Assembly (NCBI RefSeq): GCF_014696065.1
Contig: NZ_JACJPL010000028.1
Coordinates: forward strand, 114,979 to 178,978
Source: Leptolyngbya sp. FACHB-261
GTDB taxonomy: Bacteria; Cyanobacteriota; Cyanobacteriia; FACHB-261
DNA: 64,000 nucleotides
Direction of reading: 5' to 3'
The translations under genes and the position numbers were made by a program. The notes below the pieces were generated by a model. It made no database searches and was not told the DNA's origin. It saw nothing but the letters and a program-made list of their open reading frames with translations. Positions 8,550 to 18,100 of this stretch are shown here, piece by piece. Within the stretch, counting starts at the first letter, position 1. Each line of letters starts with the position of its first letter.

Positions 8550-9443
8550 TTAACCGAGGGTTTCCTCTACGTTTTCGAGAGTAGGCATCATCTCTTGGAT
8601 AATCGCCACCACATCACCGCACTTGTCGATAATCTCGCCAAAGTGCTCATTCATTTCTTCACAGTCGGTTACAGCTTCTTCCCCGACTGCAGCAACCGCA
8701 TCGACTAATTCTTGAGCTGATGTGGTGATTCCTTCACCAATCTCATTGAATTTTTCCTGAATTGTGGTGAAAGCATCACTGGCAGCTGTCTCTAGGGCCA
8801 CATCCAGTTCACCTAACTCGGTGCTACTGGTCTCAACCAGGAATTCAAAATCTGCTTGCAGTGCTTCTAGTTTTTCGCCTATCAACTCCATCAGAGAGGT
8901 AAACTCATCAGTGAGTTGGGTTTGGCTTTGGGTGAACTCACTGCGAACCGATACAATGGATTCTTTCATGCCGTCAATCTCTCCTACAGCTTCATCCTCC
9001 AGCGTGTCTACTTCGGAGCTAAATTCCTCTGACTGAGTGGTCATCGTATCCAGATTCTGCTGAATTTCAGTTGCTTTGGTTTCGATTTGCCCGATCATTT
9101 CTTCAGCACTGCTTTGCAAATCGCTAAGTTGACTGCGAACTATTTCTGCAAATTCAGTGAGTTGCGTTTCAATTCCTTGAGAAGTTTCCTGAATGGGGAT
9201 GAGGGTATCCTTTGCCGTTTGGACTTCAGTTGTCAATTGTTCTTCTAGTGTTTCTAGCCGTTGACTGAGAGTTTCAAAGCTAGAAAGTGTTTCCTGCTCT
9301 TTAGACGTCAAAGTTTCACTCAGCGAGTCAATCAACTCCTCTAGCTCATTCACTTCCTCAAGGGCGCGATCGCCCTCACTAGAGAGTTCTCGCATCTTCT
9401 CAAGATTCTGATCAATTAAGTCAGTGATATCTGCTGTGGCCAT
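8550..9443 (-). CDS. Acidic coiled-coil protein, first gene of the operon (copy 4)
   Basis: This 297-residue acidic helical protein is the first gene of the minus-strand cluster. A GTG at 9452 is in frame, but the ATG at 9443 is preferred. Heptad-rich segments (LETLEEQLTTEV, IETKATEIQQNL) make up most of it. The C-terminal third contains two cysteines (TDCEEMN and DKCGDVV) and a mixed helical tail ending EEMMPTLENVEETLG in part. It has no signal peptide, membrane helix or catalytic motif. Its composition matches copies 1-3 although local identity is low, so these are probably diverged paralogues. A promoter is expected in the 9453-9973 gap. Function unknown. Confidence 0.75.
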   Translation of the reverse strand: MATADITDLIDQNLEKMRELSSEGDRALEEVNELEELIDSLSETLTSKEQETLSSFETLSQRLETLEEQLTTEVQTAKDTLIPIQETSQGIETQLTEFAEIVRSQLSDLQSSAEEMIGQIETKATEIQQNLDTMTTQSEEFSSEVDTLEDEAVGEIDGMKESIVSVRSEFTQSQTQLTDEFTSLMELIGEKLEALQADFEFLVETSSTELGELDVALETAASDAFTTIQEKFNEIGEGITTSAQELVDAVAAVGEEAVTDCEEMNEHFGEIIDKCGDVVAIIQEMMPTLENVEETLG

Positions 9444-9703
9444 AAGGTTCACCCTTTAGAAAGTAAGGAGTCGCTTGAAGAGTTTTACGGATGGTACCGA
9501 TTAGCCTGTTCCATTCCTCAATCAGAGGCAAGCCGAAAAACTATGAAAATTGTTCAGAGAGGTGATCAATGTACAAGCTGTTGAAAGTCCCTTTGAATAG
9601 GTTGCTACTGACATATCAGCGCAAGGACGACTAACTATGAAAACCCGCGGCGCAGACAATATTTGCAGCGTCTCTAATCTCTTTCTCAAGGGAGAAGCTT
9701 GGT

Positions 9704-9731
9704 GCTCGAATATACTGAGATAGCTCGAATA
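9704..9731. promoter_or_regulatory. Paired GCTCGAATA direct repeats, 19-bp period
   Basis: GCTCGAATA occurs at 9704-9712 and again at 9723-9731. A 19-bp period puts both copies on nearly the same DNA face, as for a dimeric activator or response regulator. The pair runs straight into the hairpin at 9731-9756. The bound protein is unknown. Confidence 0.4.
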
Positions 9732-9756
9732 GACAAGAGAATTTATTCTCTTGTCT
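9731..9756. promoter_or_regulatory. Perfect 11-bp inverted repeat with 4-base loop
   Basis: AGACAAGAGAA and TTCTCTTGTCT flank TTTA. The stem is perfect but is not followed by a clean T-run, so it looks more like an operator or an mRNA leader hairpin than a terminator. It lies about 235 bases upstream of the sigma-like gene. Confidence 0.5.
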
Positions 9757-9991
9757 TGAAAGTATCAGGTCGGCATCTCAGCCTATGATCTGCACTCGGC
9801 GAGGTACCAACATGCATCAATACACTCTTTACTGTGTGCTCAAATGCTCTCTGAGCATCTCCGTAAGGTTTTCATACTTTCTTGATTTCTACCTGAGCAA
9901 AGAGTAAGGTCAGCTCAAGGAGGGGTTTTTCAAACTACTCTGTTCTGATTGGCCAACCTGGCCGGACTGTTCCTTGTTCGAGGAAGCGCCC

Positions 9992-10756
9992 ATGGAAGAC
10001 CAAGACGAACTCTTACGTCAACTGATTGCCGAAGTGAGACGACATTCGCTAGGAAGTCCAGCATGGCGTAGGGGCATGAGCCGTCTACTCATGCTCATTC
10101 AGAACTTCCCAGAATTTAGAAGGTACTCCAGGCCAGATTGTCCAGACTACCTTCTAGATGCCTTAAATCGAACTTGGGAGTGGCTCAGTCGTAACATTCA
10201 AGATTTTCAGCCCCGTACGACTTCAATTCGGGCAGATCTTGTGAAATGGATCGACGGTTACCTTTACTGGCGGGTCAAAGATCTAGCCTCACCAGGCTCT
10301 TGGGGTGGAATTAGTTCGCCACTGTCCCTAGACGAAACCATTAAGGAAAGTGACAGCGTAGAAAAAACTACCTGGCTAGAACGTTTATCGGATCAGGGGC
10401 AGCTCATAAGCACCTTGAGCTCTCATACTCAAGATGGTTTAGAGCTTTACATTGCGCAACTCCAGAGGCAGACGGAACAGCATATTGCTACACGCCTCGC
10501 TCGATACATTGAGCAAGATCCAGACCAGAAGCTTCAGAAAAGCCATCCTCGTAAACATCCTCAGTGCAACTGTCAGTTACTCAGTAAGAGGCTGCTATTT
10601 ATTTTCAAAAATCCTCCAGATAGCCTGGCCGATATTGCTCGGGAATTCAACGTTAATTACCAGACCTTAGTTGCCCATTGGAAGCAAAAAGGTCTACCCC
10701 TTCTGCGAGAGATCGTACTCGAACTCGGATACAAACCAACCAAAGATTATGAATGA
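9992..10756 (+). CDS. Sigma-70-like factor leading a DUF1822/CHAT operon
   Basis: The 254-residue protein has the layout of a divergent cyanobacterial sigma factor. The N-terminal half contains a region-2-like block (WEWLSRNIQDFQP, ADLVKWIDGYLYWRVKDL). The C-terminal end has a helix-turn-helix like region 4 (LADIAREFNVNYQTLVAHW). The ATG at 9992 is chosen over a TTG at 9974 because AGGAAG lies just upstream. The stop overlaps the next start by 8 bases (ATGAATGA), so translation is coupled to the DUF1822 gene. Cyanobacterial genomes often pair such factors with DUF1822 and CHAT genes. It probably controls its own operon and perhaps envelope genes. It could alternatively be a non-sigma DNA-binding protein. 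Confidence 0.7.
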   Translation: MEDQDELLRQLIAEVRRHSLGSPAWRRGMSRLLMLIQNFPEFRRYSRPDCPDYLLDALNRTWEWLSRNIQDFQPRTTSIRADLVKWIDGYLYWRVKDLASPGSWGGISSPLSLDETIKESDSVEKTTWLERLSDQGQLISTLSSHTQDGLELYIAQLQRQTEQHIATRLARYIEQDPDQKLQKSHPRKHPQCNCQLLSKRLLFIFKNPPDSLADIAREFNVNYQTLVAHWKQKGLPLLREIVLELGYKPTKDYE

Positions 10757-11735
10757 CTTGGAAAGAACCTATTTGACTGTTCCCTTGGGAAATGAGCCTC
10801 ATCGCCTAGCCCAGCAGTTCGCTGCTGAGCAAACAACGCCTGAAAAAGGTAGCCAAATTTATTTGAATACCTTGGCAGTCTATGCTGTCCACAGTTACTT
10901 AAAATGGCTACAAATAGAAACGGATCTTAGCCAAGGGGATAGTTGGCATCCGGGCCTACGGACCTTATTTGATGTTGCCGATTTACCTCTGCCCAGCATT
11001 GGTCGGTTAGAGTGCCGCCCCGTAGCCTCTGGAGCGACGAATCTACCCTTACCTCCTGAAGTGACTGAAAATAGAATCGGTTATGTAGCGGTTCAGTTCA
11101 ACGAACCACTTAACCAAGCACAGTTGCTAGGATTCTGGGCGGTCGAGCCAGCTGCTGCCTTAGACGTAATACCACTCGATAAGCTTCGGCCACTTGACAC
11201 TCTTCTAGACCTCATCTCCACTGTTACAGACACTGTTGCAGATGAAAATCTTGGTTTGCTTTCCAGCCAAAAGCGGGTGAACCTGAGTGACTGGCTCGAC
11301 AATGTATTTGAAACGGGGTGGCAGTCTCTAGAAGACTTATTCAGCTCAGGAACAGTTGGTTGGGCCTTGGCTAGAAGTTCAAAGGAGCTGCGAGAAACAG
11401 GCACTGACTCTCAATCCCTTGGCCTTACCAGGGGTAGACTGATTGACCTGGGCGTGTTGCTGTCCGGTCATCAAGTGGCTCTCATCATCACTCTTCTACA
11501 AACAGCAGCTGAGGAGATGGATATTCGTGCGGAAGTACGACCTGCCGGTGGGCAACTTTGTCTACCGCCTGAGTTGCAACTCATCGTCCTAGATCACTCA
11601 GGAATTTGTCTGCAAACACAAGCACGAAACGCAGATAATCGAATTCAGCTTGAGTTCAGCGGTGAAGTGGGAGAACAGTTTAGTATCAAGTTAGTCCTCG
11701 GTAATGTCGACCTCACAGAAGACTTTGTGATTTGA
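10749..11735 (+). CDS. DUF1822 family protein
   Basis: This 328-residue protein matches the cyanobacterial DUF1822 family in its opening (TVPLGNEPHRLAQQFAAEQ), the conserved LNTLAVYAVHSYLKWL helix and the following GRLECRPV and VAVQFNEPLNQAQLLGF segments. It has no signal peptide or membrane helix, so it is probably cytoplasmic. The family's biochemical role is not established, but it repeatedly lies beside sigma-like and CHAT genes, as here, and may be a regulator or anti-sigma-type partner. The start at 10749 overlaps the sigma-like gene's stop. A longer frame from 10671 is only an extension within the sigma-like gene. The gene lies 33 bases before the CHAT-CHASE2 start. Confidence 0.85.
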   Translation: MNDLERTYLTVPLGNEPHRLAQQFAAEQTTPEKGSQIYLNTLAVYAVHSYLKWLQIETDLSQGDSWHPGLRTLFDVADLPLPSIGRLECRPVASGATNLPLPPEVTENRIGYVAVQFNEPLNQAQLLGFWAVEPAAALDVIPLDKLRPLDTLLDLISTVTDTVADENLGLLSSQKRVNLSDWLDNVFETGWQSLEDLFSSGTVGWALARSSKELRETGTDSQSLGLTRGRLIDLGVLLSGHQVALIITLLQTAAEEMDIRAEVRPAGGQLCLPPELQLIVLDHSGICLQTQARNADNRIQLEFSGEVGEQFSIKLVLGNVDLTEDFVI

Positions 11736-11768
11736 GTGCTGCGGTGAATGATTGGGGGGGAGACAGCT

Positions 11769-14096
11769 ATGGGAAAACGGGTGATCCTCACGTTGCTGAA
11801 AGGAAGCCTAGAGCAGGGCTTTCCAGCCATTCTACGCATCCGAGAAACGAGTGCCTCTTCTGAGACTGAACTTCAAGAGATAGGCCATTTACCTCCAGCC
11901 CCAAATCTTTCAAAAATATTCAACAACTGGTGCTCAGCTTATCGCCAGATTGTGATGCCCTCTCGGCTCAAACCTAAGCCAAGCCAAGTCACCAATATTT
12001 CTTGCCATCACTTGGCTTTGGAGTTGAGCCAAAGCCTCAACCAGTGGCTGAATTCTGAAGTGTGGGAGTGGCAAAAGATCCGAGACCGATTGCAGCGTCA
12101 CTTGAACGAGACTGACGAAATTCAGGTCATTCTTGAGACAGAAGACGTTCTTCTACGACAGTTGCCTTGGAATTTATGGGATTTATTCTCCGCGCACTAC
12201 AAGAAAGCAGAAGTCGCTTTGAGCGCGCCTCAGTATCAGCCATTGTTAGCTAGACCCAGCACGAATAGCAATAAAGTCAGAATCCTGGCAGTTTTGGGTG
12301 ATAGCACAGGGATCGATACCCAAGCAGATCGGGCGTTGCTAGAGCAATTGCCCAACGCAGACATTTGCTTTCTAGTAGAACCACAACGCAAGGCATTGAA
12401 TGAACAGCTTTGGAGCCAGAAGGGCTGGGATCTACTCTTTTTTGCTGGGCATAGTTCAAGCCAAGCCGATCGAGAAACGGGTCGAATCTACCTCAATCAG
12501 ACCGATAGCTTGAAGATCGATGAGTTGAAATATGCTCTAGAGAGAGCCGTAGAGGGCGGTTTAAAAATTGCTATTTTCAATTCCTGCGACGGCTTAGGCT
12601 TGGCACGAGAACTAGCTGAGTTACAAATCCCGCAAGTGATTGTCATGCGAGAACCTGTGCCAGACCAGGTTGCTCAGGAGTTTCTGAAACATTTTTTAGA
12701 AGCTTTTGCACAGGGAGAATCTCTCTATTTGGCTGTGCGCTCAGCTCGTAAAAGACTGCAAGGCTTAGAGAATCTGTTCCCTTGTGCGACATGGTTGCCC
12801 GTCATTTGCCAGAACCCAGCTGAACTACCACCCACCTGGCAAGGGTTGTGCCACTCAGATGTTGAACAGAGGAAGCGAGAGCAGCCAATCTCGCTAGGCC
12901 AGTTCAGTTGGCGCAGGTTGCTCTTAACCAGCCTTGTGATCACCTCTCTGCTAACCGCTACACGCTACGTGGGATGGTTACAACCCTGGGAGCTCTGGAG
13001 CTTGGACCAACTAATGCAGCGGCGACCCATGGAGAAACCTGATCCGCGTCTATTGATAGTTGCTGCTGCAGAGGAGGACCTTGCCCAATACGCCTCGGGA
13101 GCTTCGCTAACCGATACAGCCCTAGCTCAACTCCTGGATAAGCTACAGCAGTACCAGCCCCGTGCCATCGGTTTAGATATCTATCGAGATCGCCCTGTTG
13201 GTTCTGAAGGTAGCGATCTGGCCATGCACATACAGAGCAATGACTCCCTGATTGCAATCTGCCAAACCGGCGAAGTCAAACGGGGCGGCGTTGCTCCCCC
13301 ACCCGAGATCCCAATTGATCGTTTGGGGTTCTCAGATGTTGCTGTCGATCCTGATTTCATTCTTCGTCGTCAGCTTTTGTCGATCAATTCAAATCCCTTA
13401 TTTCCCTGTCAAACAACCTATTCTTTCAGCCTTTTGCTGGCGCTTCGTTACCTTGCCGCACAGGGTATCCAGCATCAAACCAACTCGGATGAGTCCATCC
13501 AAATTGGCGAGACTGTCTTCAAACGTTTGAGGAATCATACAGGCGGCTATCAGGCCATCGATGATCGAGGCTACCAAATGCTGCTTAACTATCGAGTTGC
13601 CGAACCACTTGCCCAAACGATCAGCTTTAGTGAAATTTTAACGGGACAATTAGATTCTCGGTTAGCTGATTTAGTGAGAGATCGAATCGTTCTCGTTGGA
13701 GTCACCGCTCCCTCCGTCAAGGATGATTTCTTGACGCCTATTAGTATCAGTCAGCAAGATAATCCAACAACCCGAGGTTTGCTGATTCAGGCCCAAATGA
13801 TCAGTCAAATTCTGAGCACAGTTCTCGATCAACGGCCCTTATTATGGGCCTGGCCTCAGTGGGGAGAGTTTCTCTGGTTTTGGATCTGTTCCTTGGCAGG
13901 AGGTCTGCTGGCCTGGCGAATCCGATCGCTCCTCTGGCTGGGAGTAGCAAACGCTGTTGCACTCGTTGTTCTAGGGAGTTTTTGTTATGTCCTTCTACTG
14001 ATCAATGGCTGTTGGGTACCTCTCATTCCAGCGGCTCTGGCCTTGATGTCTACCAGCGGCGGCGTGGCTTACGTGCTACCTAAGAGCCATCCATAG
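11769..14096 (+). CDS. CHAT protease-like and CHASE2 membrane protein
   Basis: The 775-residue product joins a CHAT caspase-like domain (about residues 130-350) to a CHASE2 sensory domain (about 400-670). The CHAT dyad is visible as His in FFAGHSS and Cys in FNSCDGLG. A membrane helix near 385 (LLLTSLVITSLLTATRYV) precedes CHASE2, which includes DQLMQRRPMEKPDPRLLIV and the GLDIYRDRPVG motif. Three C-terminal helices follow. The CHAT domain should be cytoplasmic and CHASE2 extracytoplasmic, giving a signal-controlled protease. There is no kinase or cyclase output as in most CHASE2 proteins, so the CHAT is the probable output. The ATG at 11769 has a strong GGGGGGAG upstream; an ATG at 11748 is less likely. 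Confidence 0.88.
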   Translation: MGKRVILTLLKGSLEQGFPAILRIRETSASSETELQEIGHLPPAPNLSKIFNNWCSAYRQIVMPSRLKPKPSQVTNISCHHLALELSQSLNQWLNSEVWEWQKIRDRLQRHLNETDEIQVILETEDVLLRQLPWNLWDLFSAHYKKAEVALSAPQYQPLLARPSTNSNKVRILAVLGDSTGIDTQADRALLEQLPNADICFLVEPQRKALNEQLWSQKGWDLLFFAGHSSSQADRETGRIYLNQTDSLKIDELKYALERAVEGGLKIAIFNSCDGLGLARELAELQIPQVIVMREPVPDQVAQEFLKHFLEAFAQGESLYLAVRSARKRLQGLENLFPCATWLPVICQNPAELPPTWQGLCHSDVEQRKREQPISLGQFSWRRLLLTSLVITSLLTATRYVGWLQPWELWSLDQLMQRRPMEKPDPRLLIVAAAEEDLAQYASGASLTDTALAQLLDKLQQYQPRAIGLDIYRDRPVGSEGSDLAMHIQSNDSLIAICQTGEVKRGGVAPPPEIPIDRLGFSDVAVDPDFILRRQLLSINSNPLFPCQTTYSFSLLLALRYLAAQGIQHQTNSDESIQIGETVFKRLRNHTGGYQAIDDRGYQMLLNYRVAEPLAQTISFSEILTGQLDSRLADLVRDRIVLVGVTAPSVKDDFLTPISISQQDNPTTRGLLIQAQMISQILSTVLDQRPLLWAWPQWGEFLWFWICSLAGGLLAWRIRSLLWLGVANAVALVVLGSFCYVLLLINGCWVPLIPAALALMSTSGGVAYVLPKSHP

Positions 14097-14119
14097 TCGT
14101 AGAATTTGGAGTGCGAGCA

Positions 14120-15157
14120 ATGTCTTGGCAACAACAACTGACGACTCAATCTCTGCCAAAAATAACCCTGGCACAAACAACGCTTGTGGCTGCATTCATA
14201 CTTGCCGGACTTGCAAGTAACCCTGCGAGAAGTTGGGCACAATCTACGCCGCCAACAGCCCCAGAAACAGCAGCTGCAAACCTCCCGATTCTGAGGCGGG
14301 GAGATCGAGGTCAGCTGGTGCAAAGGTTGCAGTTTGCGCTCATCAATCACCGCTTCTACAACGGTCGAGTCACAGGTATTTTTAATTCTCAAATCGAGAC
14401 GGCAGTTAAGCAAGCTCAACAGCGCTTCAGGCTTCAGGCAACTGGCGTAGTGGATGTGTCAACTTGGAATGCATTACTCAACACTCGCGTGAGGCTGATT
14501 GCCCTGCCCTCTCAAGGGGCTCCAGGGCTTCGACAATCCGCAGCTACACGGGAGCGCTGTCCTCGCGTAAACCAACCGCTTACCGCCTTAATTCCTTCCA
14601 CGAATTTGGCATTGACTGTTGCTAGCCATCCGACCTTTTGGGTGTATATTCCTTACTCGGCCACGCCCAATAATTCTGTGGAATTTGTCCTTCAGGATGA
14701 GCAGTACCAGGACCTTTACCGAGCTCAGCTACCTGAGGCATTTCAGTCACCTGGTATTGTCAGTATCAGTCTTCCACTCACTGAAGCTCCCCTGGAAACT
14801 GGCAAGCGCTACTATTGGTATTTTCTGGTTTATTGTGACGACCCAGAAAGGACGACCGAGCCTGCTTTCGTCACTGGGACTAGTCAGCGCATCTCCTTAG
14901 ACCCAACCCTTAGCTCCCAACTGGGAACTGCAGTATCCCCTTGGGAACGTGTTCTTTTTTATACCCGTCGTGGTTTATGGTCTGACGCTTTGACCACTTT
15001 GGCAGAATTCCGAAGAACTGAACCAGAAGATGTGTTCCTCGCCGTCGCCTGGAGCAATTTGCTTCAAGATGCTGATCTGACGGAGCTTAAATTAGAGCCA
15101 ATTGTTGACTGTTGTACATCATCAACGCCTGGACAGACTGTTAAAATCCAGAGATAA
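14120..15157 (+). CDS. Exported peptidoglycan-binding and DUF928 protein
   Basis: The 345-residue protein has an N-terminal signal peptide ending near SWAQS (about residue 42). A peptidoglycan-binding type-1 domain follows (LRRGDRGQLVQRLQ ... GIFNSQIETAVKQAQQRF ... TGVVDVSTWNALL). A DUF928 domain occupies about 150-330 (LTALIPSTNLALTVASHPTFWVYIPY and the KRYYWYFLVYC strand). It should be periplasmic and anchored to the cell wall. DUF928 is common in cyanobacterial operons with CHASE2/CHAT and haemagglutinin genes. GGAG lies 8 bases before the ATG at 14120, which is preferred over the GTG at 14111. It lies 23 bases after the CHAT-CHASE2 gene and 15 before the haemagglutinin gene, so it is probably co-transcribed. 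Confidence 0.85.
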   Translation: MSWQQQLTTQSLPKITLAQTTLVAAFILAGLASNPARSWAQSTPPTAPETAAANLPILRRGDRGQLVQRLQFALINHRFYNGRVTGIFNSQIETAVKQAQQRFRLQATGVVDVSTWNALLNTRVRLIALPSQGAPGLRQSAATRERCPRVNQPLTALIPSTNLALTVASHPTFWVYIPYSATPNNSVEFVLQDEQYQDLYRAQLPEAFQSPGIVSISLPLTEAPLETGKRYYWYFLVYCDDPERTTEPAFVTGTSQRISLDPTLSSQLGTAVSPWERVLFYTRRGLWSDALTTLAEFRRTEPEDVFLAVAWSNLLQDADLTELKLEPIVDCCTSSTPGQTVKIQR

Positions 15158-15172
15158 ATTTGGGGTGCAGCA

Positions 15173-18100
15173 GTGTTCAAATGCAACTCCTACGTGACGC
15201 TTAAAGTTATCAAAAATCTTGGTCTGCTATTCACTATTCTTTACTTGCGAGGATTGGGAAGTGCTGAGCCCGTCCTTGCACAAGCAATCGTGCCAGCTCC
15301 AGATGGCACAGGCACCCAAGTTGATCGTGAGGGTAACCGCTTCAATATTGGGGGTGGTCAACTTTCGAGAGATGGGGCAAATCTCTTCCAAAGTTTCAGT
15401 CAGTTTGGCTTGAACGAGAGTCAGATTGCCAACTTTCTTTCAAACCCCAATATCGTCAATATTCTGGGGCGAGTCACGGGTGGTGACGTCTCGGTGATCA
15501 ATGGGCTGATTCAGGTGACGGGTGGGAACTCCAACTTGTTTCTAATGAATCCATCGGGCATTATTTTTGGCCCCAATGCTCAGCTGAACGTCCCAGCCAG
15601 TTTCACGGCAACGACTGCTACCAGCATTGGCTTTGGTTCGCACTGGTTCAATGCAATTGGTTCTAATGATTATGCCGCGCTAATAGGCACACCTAGCGCC
15701 TTTGCCTTCGCAGCTAATCAGCCCGGTTCAATTATCAATGCGGGCAACCTAGAAGTCCAATCTGGCCAAACGCTAACTCTACTGGGCGGCACCATTGCTA
15801 GTACGGGTCAACTCTCAGCACCAGCAGGTCAGGTAGTTGTGACTACGGTTCCAGGCACAAATCTGGTGCGGTTGAGCCAACCAGGACATCTGCTGAGTTT
15901 AGATATTCCACTGCCAGTTTCTGGGAATCAACCGGGCAACTGGACATTACCAGTTCTATCCTTACCTGAATTACTAACTGGCAGAGGTGAGGAGAATGTG
16001 GCAGGGCTGTCTGTGGGTCGTGACGGCCAAGTAGCCCTCGCTGGGTCTGGCGGCCTCTTAGTCGAAGCCGGGGACGTGGTCGCACGCGCTGTTACAGCCG
16101 GGACTGCCACCCTGTCAGCGGCCCGTAATTTAACCTTGGTCGAAAGCCAACTGCACACAACTGGAGATTTGAATCTACTCGCTCAGGATACGGTCAGGGT
16201 GCGCGACAGCACCGCGAACCCGTCTCTTGTGCAGGCGGGCAGCAATCTCTACATTCAAGGCAACCAGGGCATTGATATCCTGGCACTCAATCATCCTGAA
16301 ATACCCTTTCAAAGTGGAGGCAACTTAAGCTTAGTCAGCAGTGGCAATGTTTCTGGTGATGCTCACTTTGCAAGTGCCGGTGATTTTTCAATTCTCAATT
16401 TAGCGGGTGGCTCTGGCAACTTTGTCAGTCTCTACGATCCTGTGATTACCGTGGGTGGAGATTACAACGCCGGTGCTTACACAGGGGTTGCGCTTAAAGT
16501 TGTGGCAGGCGGAAACATTGCGTTCGGGGGCAATATTAGAATTACGGGACCGGATACCAATCCTGGTTCTATTCCTACTACTGACCCAGACGCTAATATC
16601 TTAACCAGCAGTTCAGCCTTGATCCTTCAAGCTGGAGCCAACATTTCAACTCGCAGTATTAGCACTGCATCGACTGAGGCAACCGGTAGTGGTGGTCCCA
16701 TTCGTCTGTCAGCGGGTGGTGATATTACAGTCAATGCTCTAACCAATGAGCAAGGAACGGCAATCGCGCTTAACTCAACCTCTGTTGGCAACGTTACCGG
16801 CAACGCTGGGGATGTCACGTTGAACGCGAATGGAAATATCACCATTATTGGCGGCCCCGATATTAACAATAGACCTGCTGCTATCAACGCAATTAAAGCA
16901 CCTGGCTCTGGCAGTGGGAATGCTGGCAATATCAACCTTTCCAGTGGTGGAGCTATTAACATTACAGGCTTATTAGATACTGGAAACAGCTCTTCGGGTG
17001 GAACTGGCGGGAGCATTATTCTTGATGCTCAAAATGATCTTACTGCCGGAGCCATTAATTCCGGAGGCACGGGCAGCGGTAATGGCGGCAATATTTCCCT
17101 GACCAGTAGAGCAGGCACTATTAGAACCACAGGTAGAGTGGGCTCTAGCACTAGTGGCAATGGTACTGGCGGTGCCATTGCCTTAAATTCTCCGAACGGC
17201 ATCACGACTGCGACCCTAGAATCTGTAGGCGGAAGTAGTGGTGGCCTGATTAATCTTGATTCTGAAGGGGATATCACTACAGGTGTGATTACACTCGGTT
17301 CCAATGCAGGAATGGGTGGAGGAGAGTTAATTGTCAATACGCCTAGAACCATTGACCTGTCAGCAGGTATTGTCTCAACTGGCGCAGATATCTCTTTGGC
17401 ACAAAACGAGCTGCCCAGCAACATCGTGCTACCCGAGAGTGTCAACACGGGTGGCGGAGATTTCTCCTTACGCTTTGGCAGTGACTTTCAATTAACCAGC
17501 TCTATTTCAACGGCTGGTGGAGATTTTTCTCTAGCTAGCCCTGGGACGCTAACTATTTCCAATTCTGTGCAGACGGCTGGAGGAGATATTACCCTAACTG
17601 GTTCAACCCTTAATATTACAAACCCTCTAGATTCCAGCTCCAGCGCTAATGGAGGAGATATTACCCTCAGCGCAACCGCAGGCACAGTTACCAGTCGTGA
17701 TCTCATCTCTTCAGGAGCAATCAGAGGCGGACAAATCAACATATCTGCTCAAACTAACATCACCACTGGAGCGATAAACTCCAGTTCTAATTCTGGTGAG
17801 GGTGGTTCGGTCAGTCTTAATCCTCAAGGTGACATTACCGTTACCTCAATCAATGCAGGCGGAGGAGCCAGTGGTTCAGGGGGAAGAGTTGATGTAACCA
17901 CTGACCGTTTCTTCAGAGCAACAGGAACTTTTTCTGATCAAAATGGGATAGCTGCAAGCATCTCTACTGCTGGTGGAACTGGCAGCGGAGCCATTACCAT
18001 TCAACATGGGGGCGGAGCAAATTCAACTCCATTTATTGTGGGAAATGCTACGACTAATGGTACAGCTGGAGCGATTACCAGTGGAGCTGCAAATACGATT

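Larger units (their letters stand above)
5023..9373. repeat. Cluster of seven HIP1 octamers (GCGATCGC)
   Basis: GCGATCGC occurs at 5023, 5178, 5787, 6023, 6432, 8237 and 9366. HIP1 is a palindrome strongly over-represented in many cyanobacterial genomes. Six of the seven lie inside the coiled-coil genes and one (6432) in a gap. By eye I saw none in the giant-gene operon at 20950-35103. Confidence 0.85.
9453..9991. other. Divergent intergenic region, 0.5 kb
   Basis: This gap separates the minus-strand coiled-coil operon from the plus-strand sigma/CHAT operon and should hold both promoters. It contains the direct repeats at 9704-9731 and the hairpin at 9731-9756, listed separately. I see no open frame with coding character. 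Confidence 0.6.

Noticed and set aside
17029..17448. 139-residue minus-strand open frame in the haemagglutinin gene
   Set aside because: It is antisense to Gly/Ser-rich repeats, which produce long Pro/Leu/Val open frames by composition.
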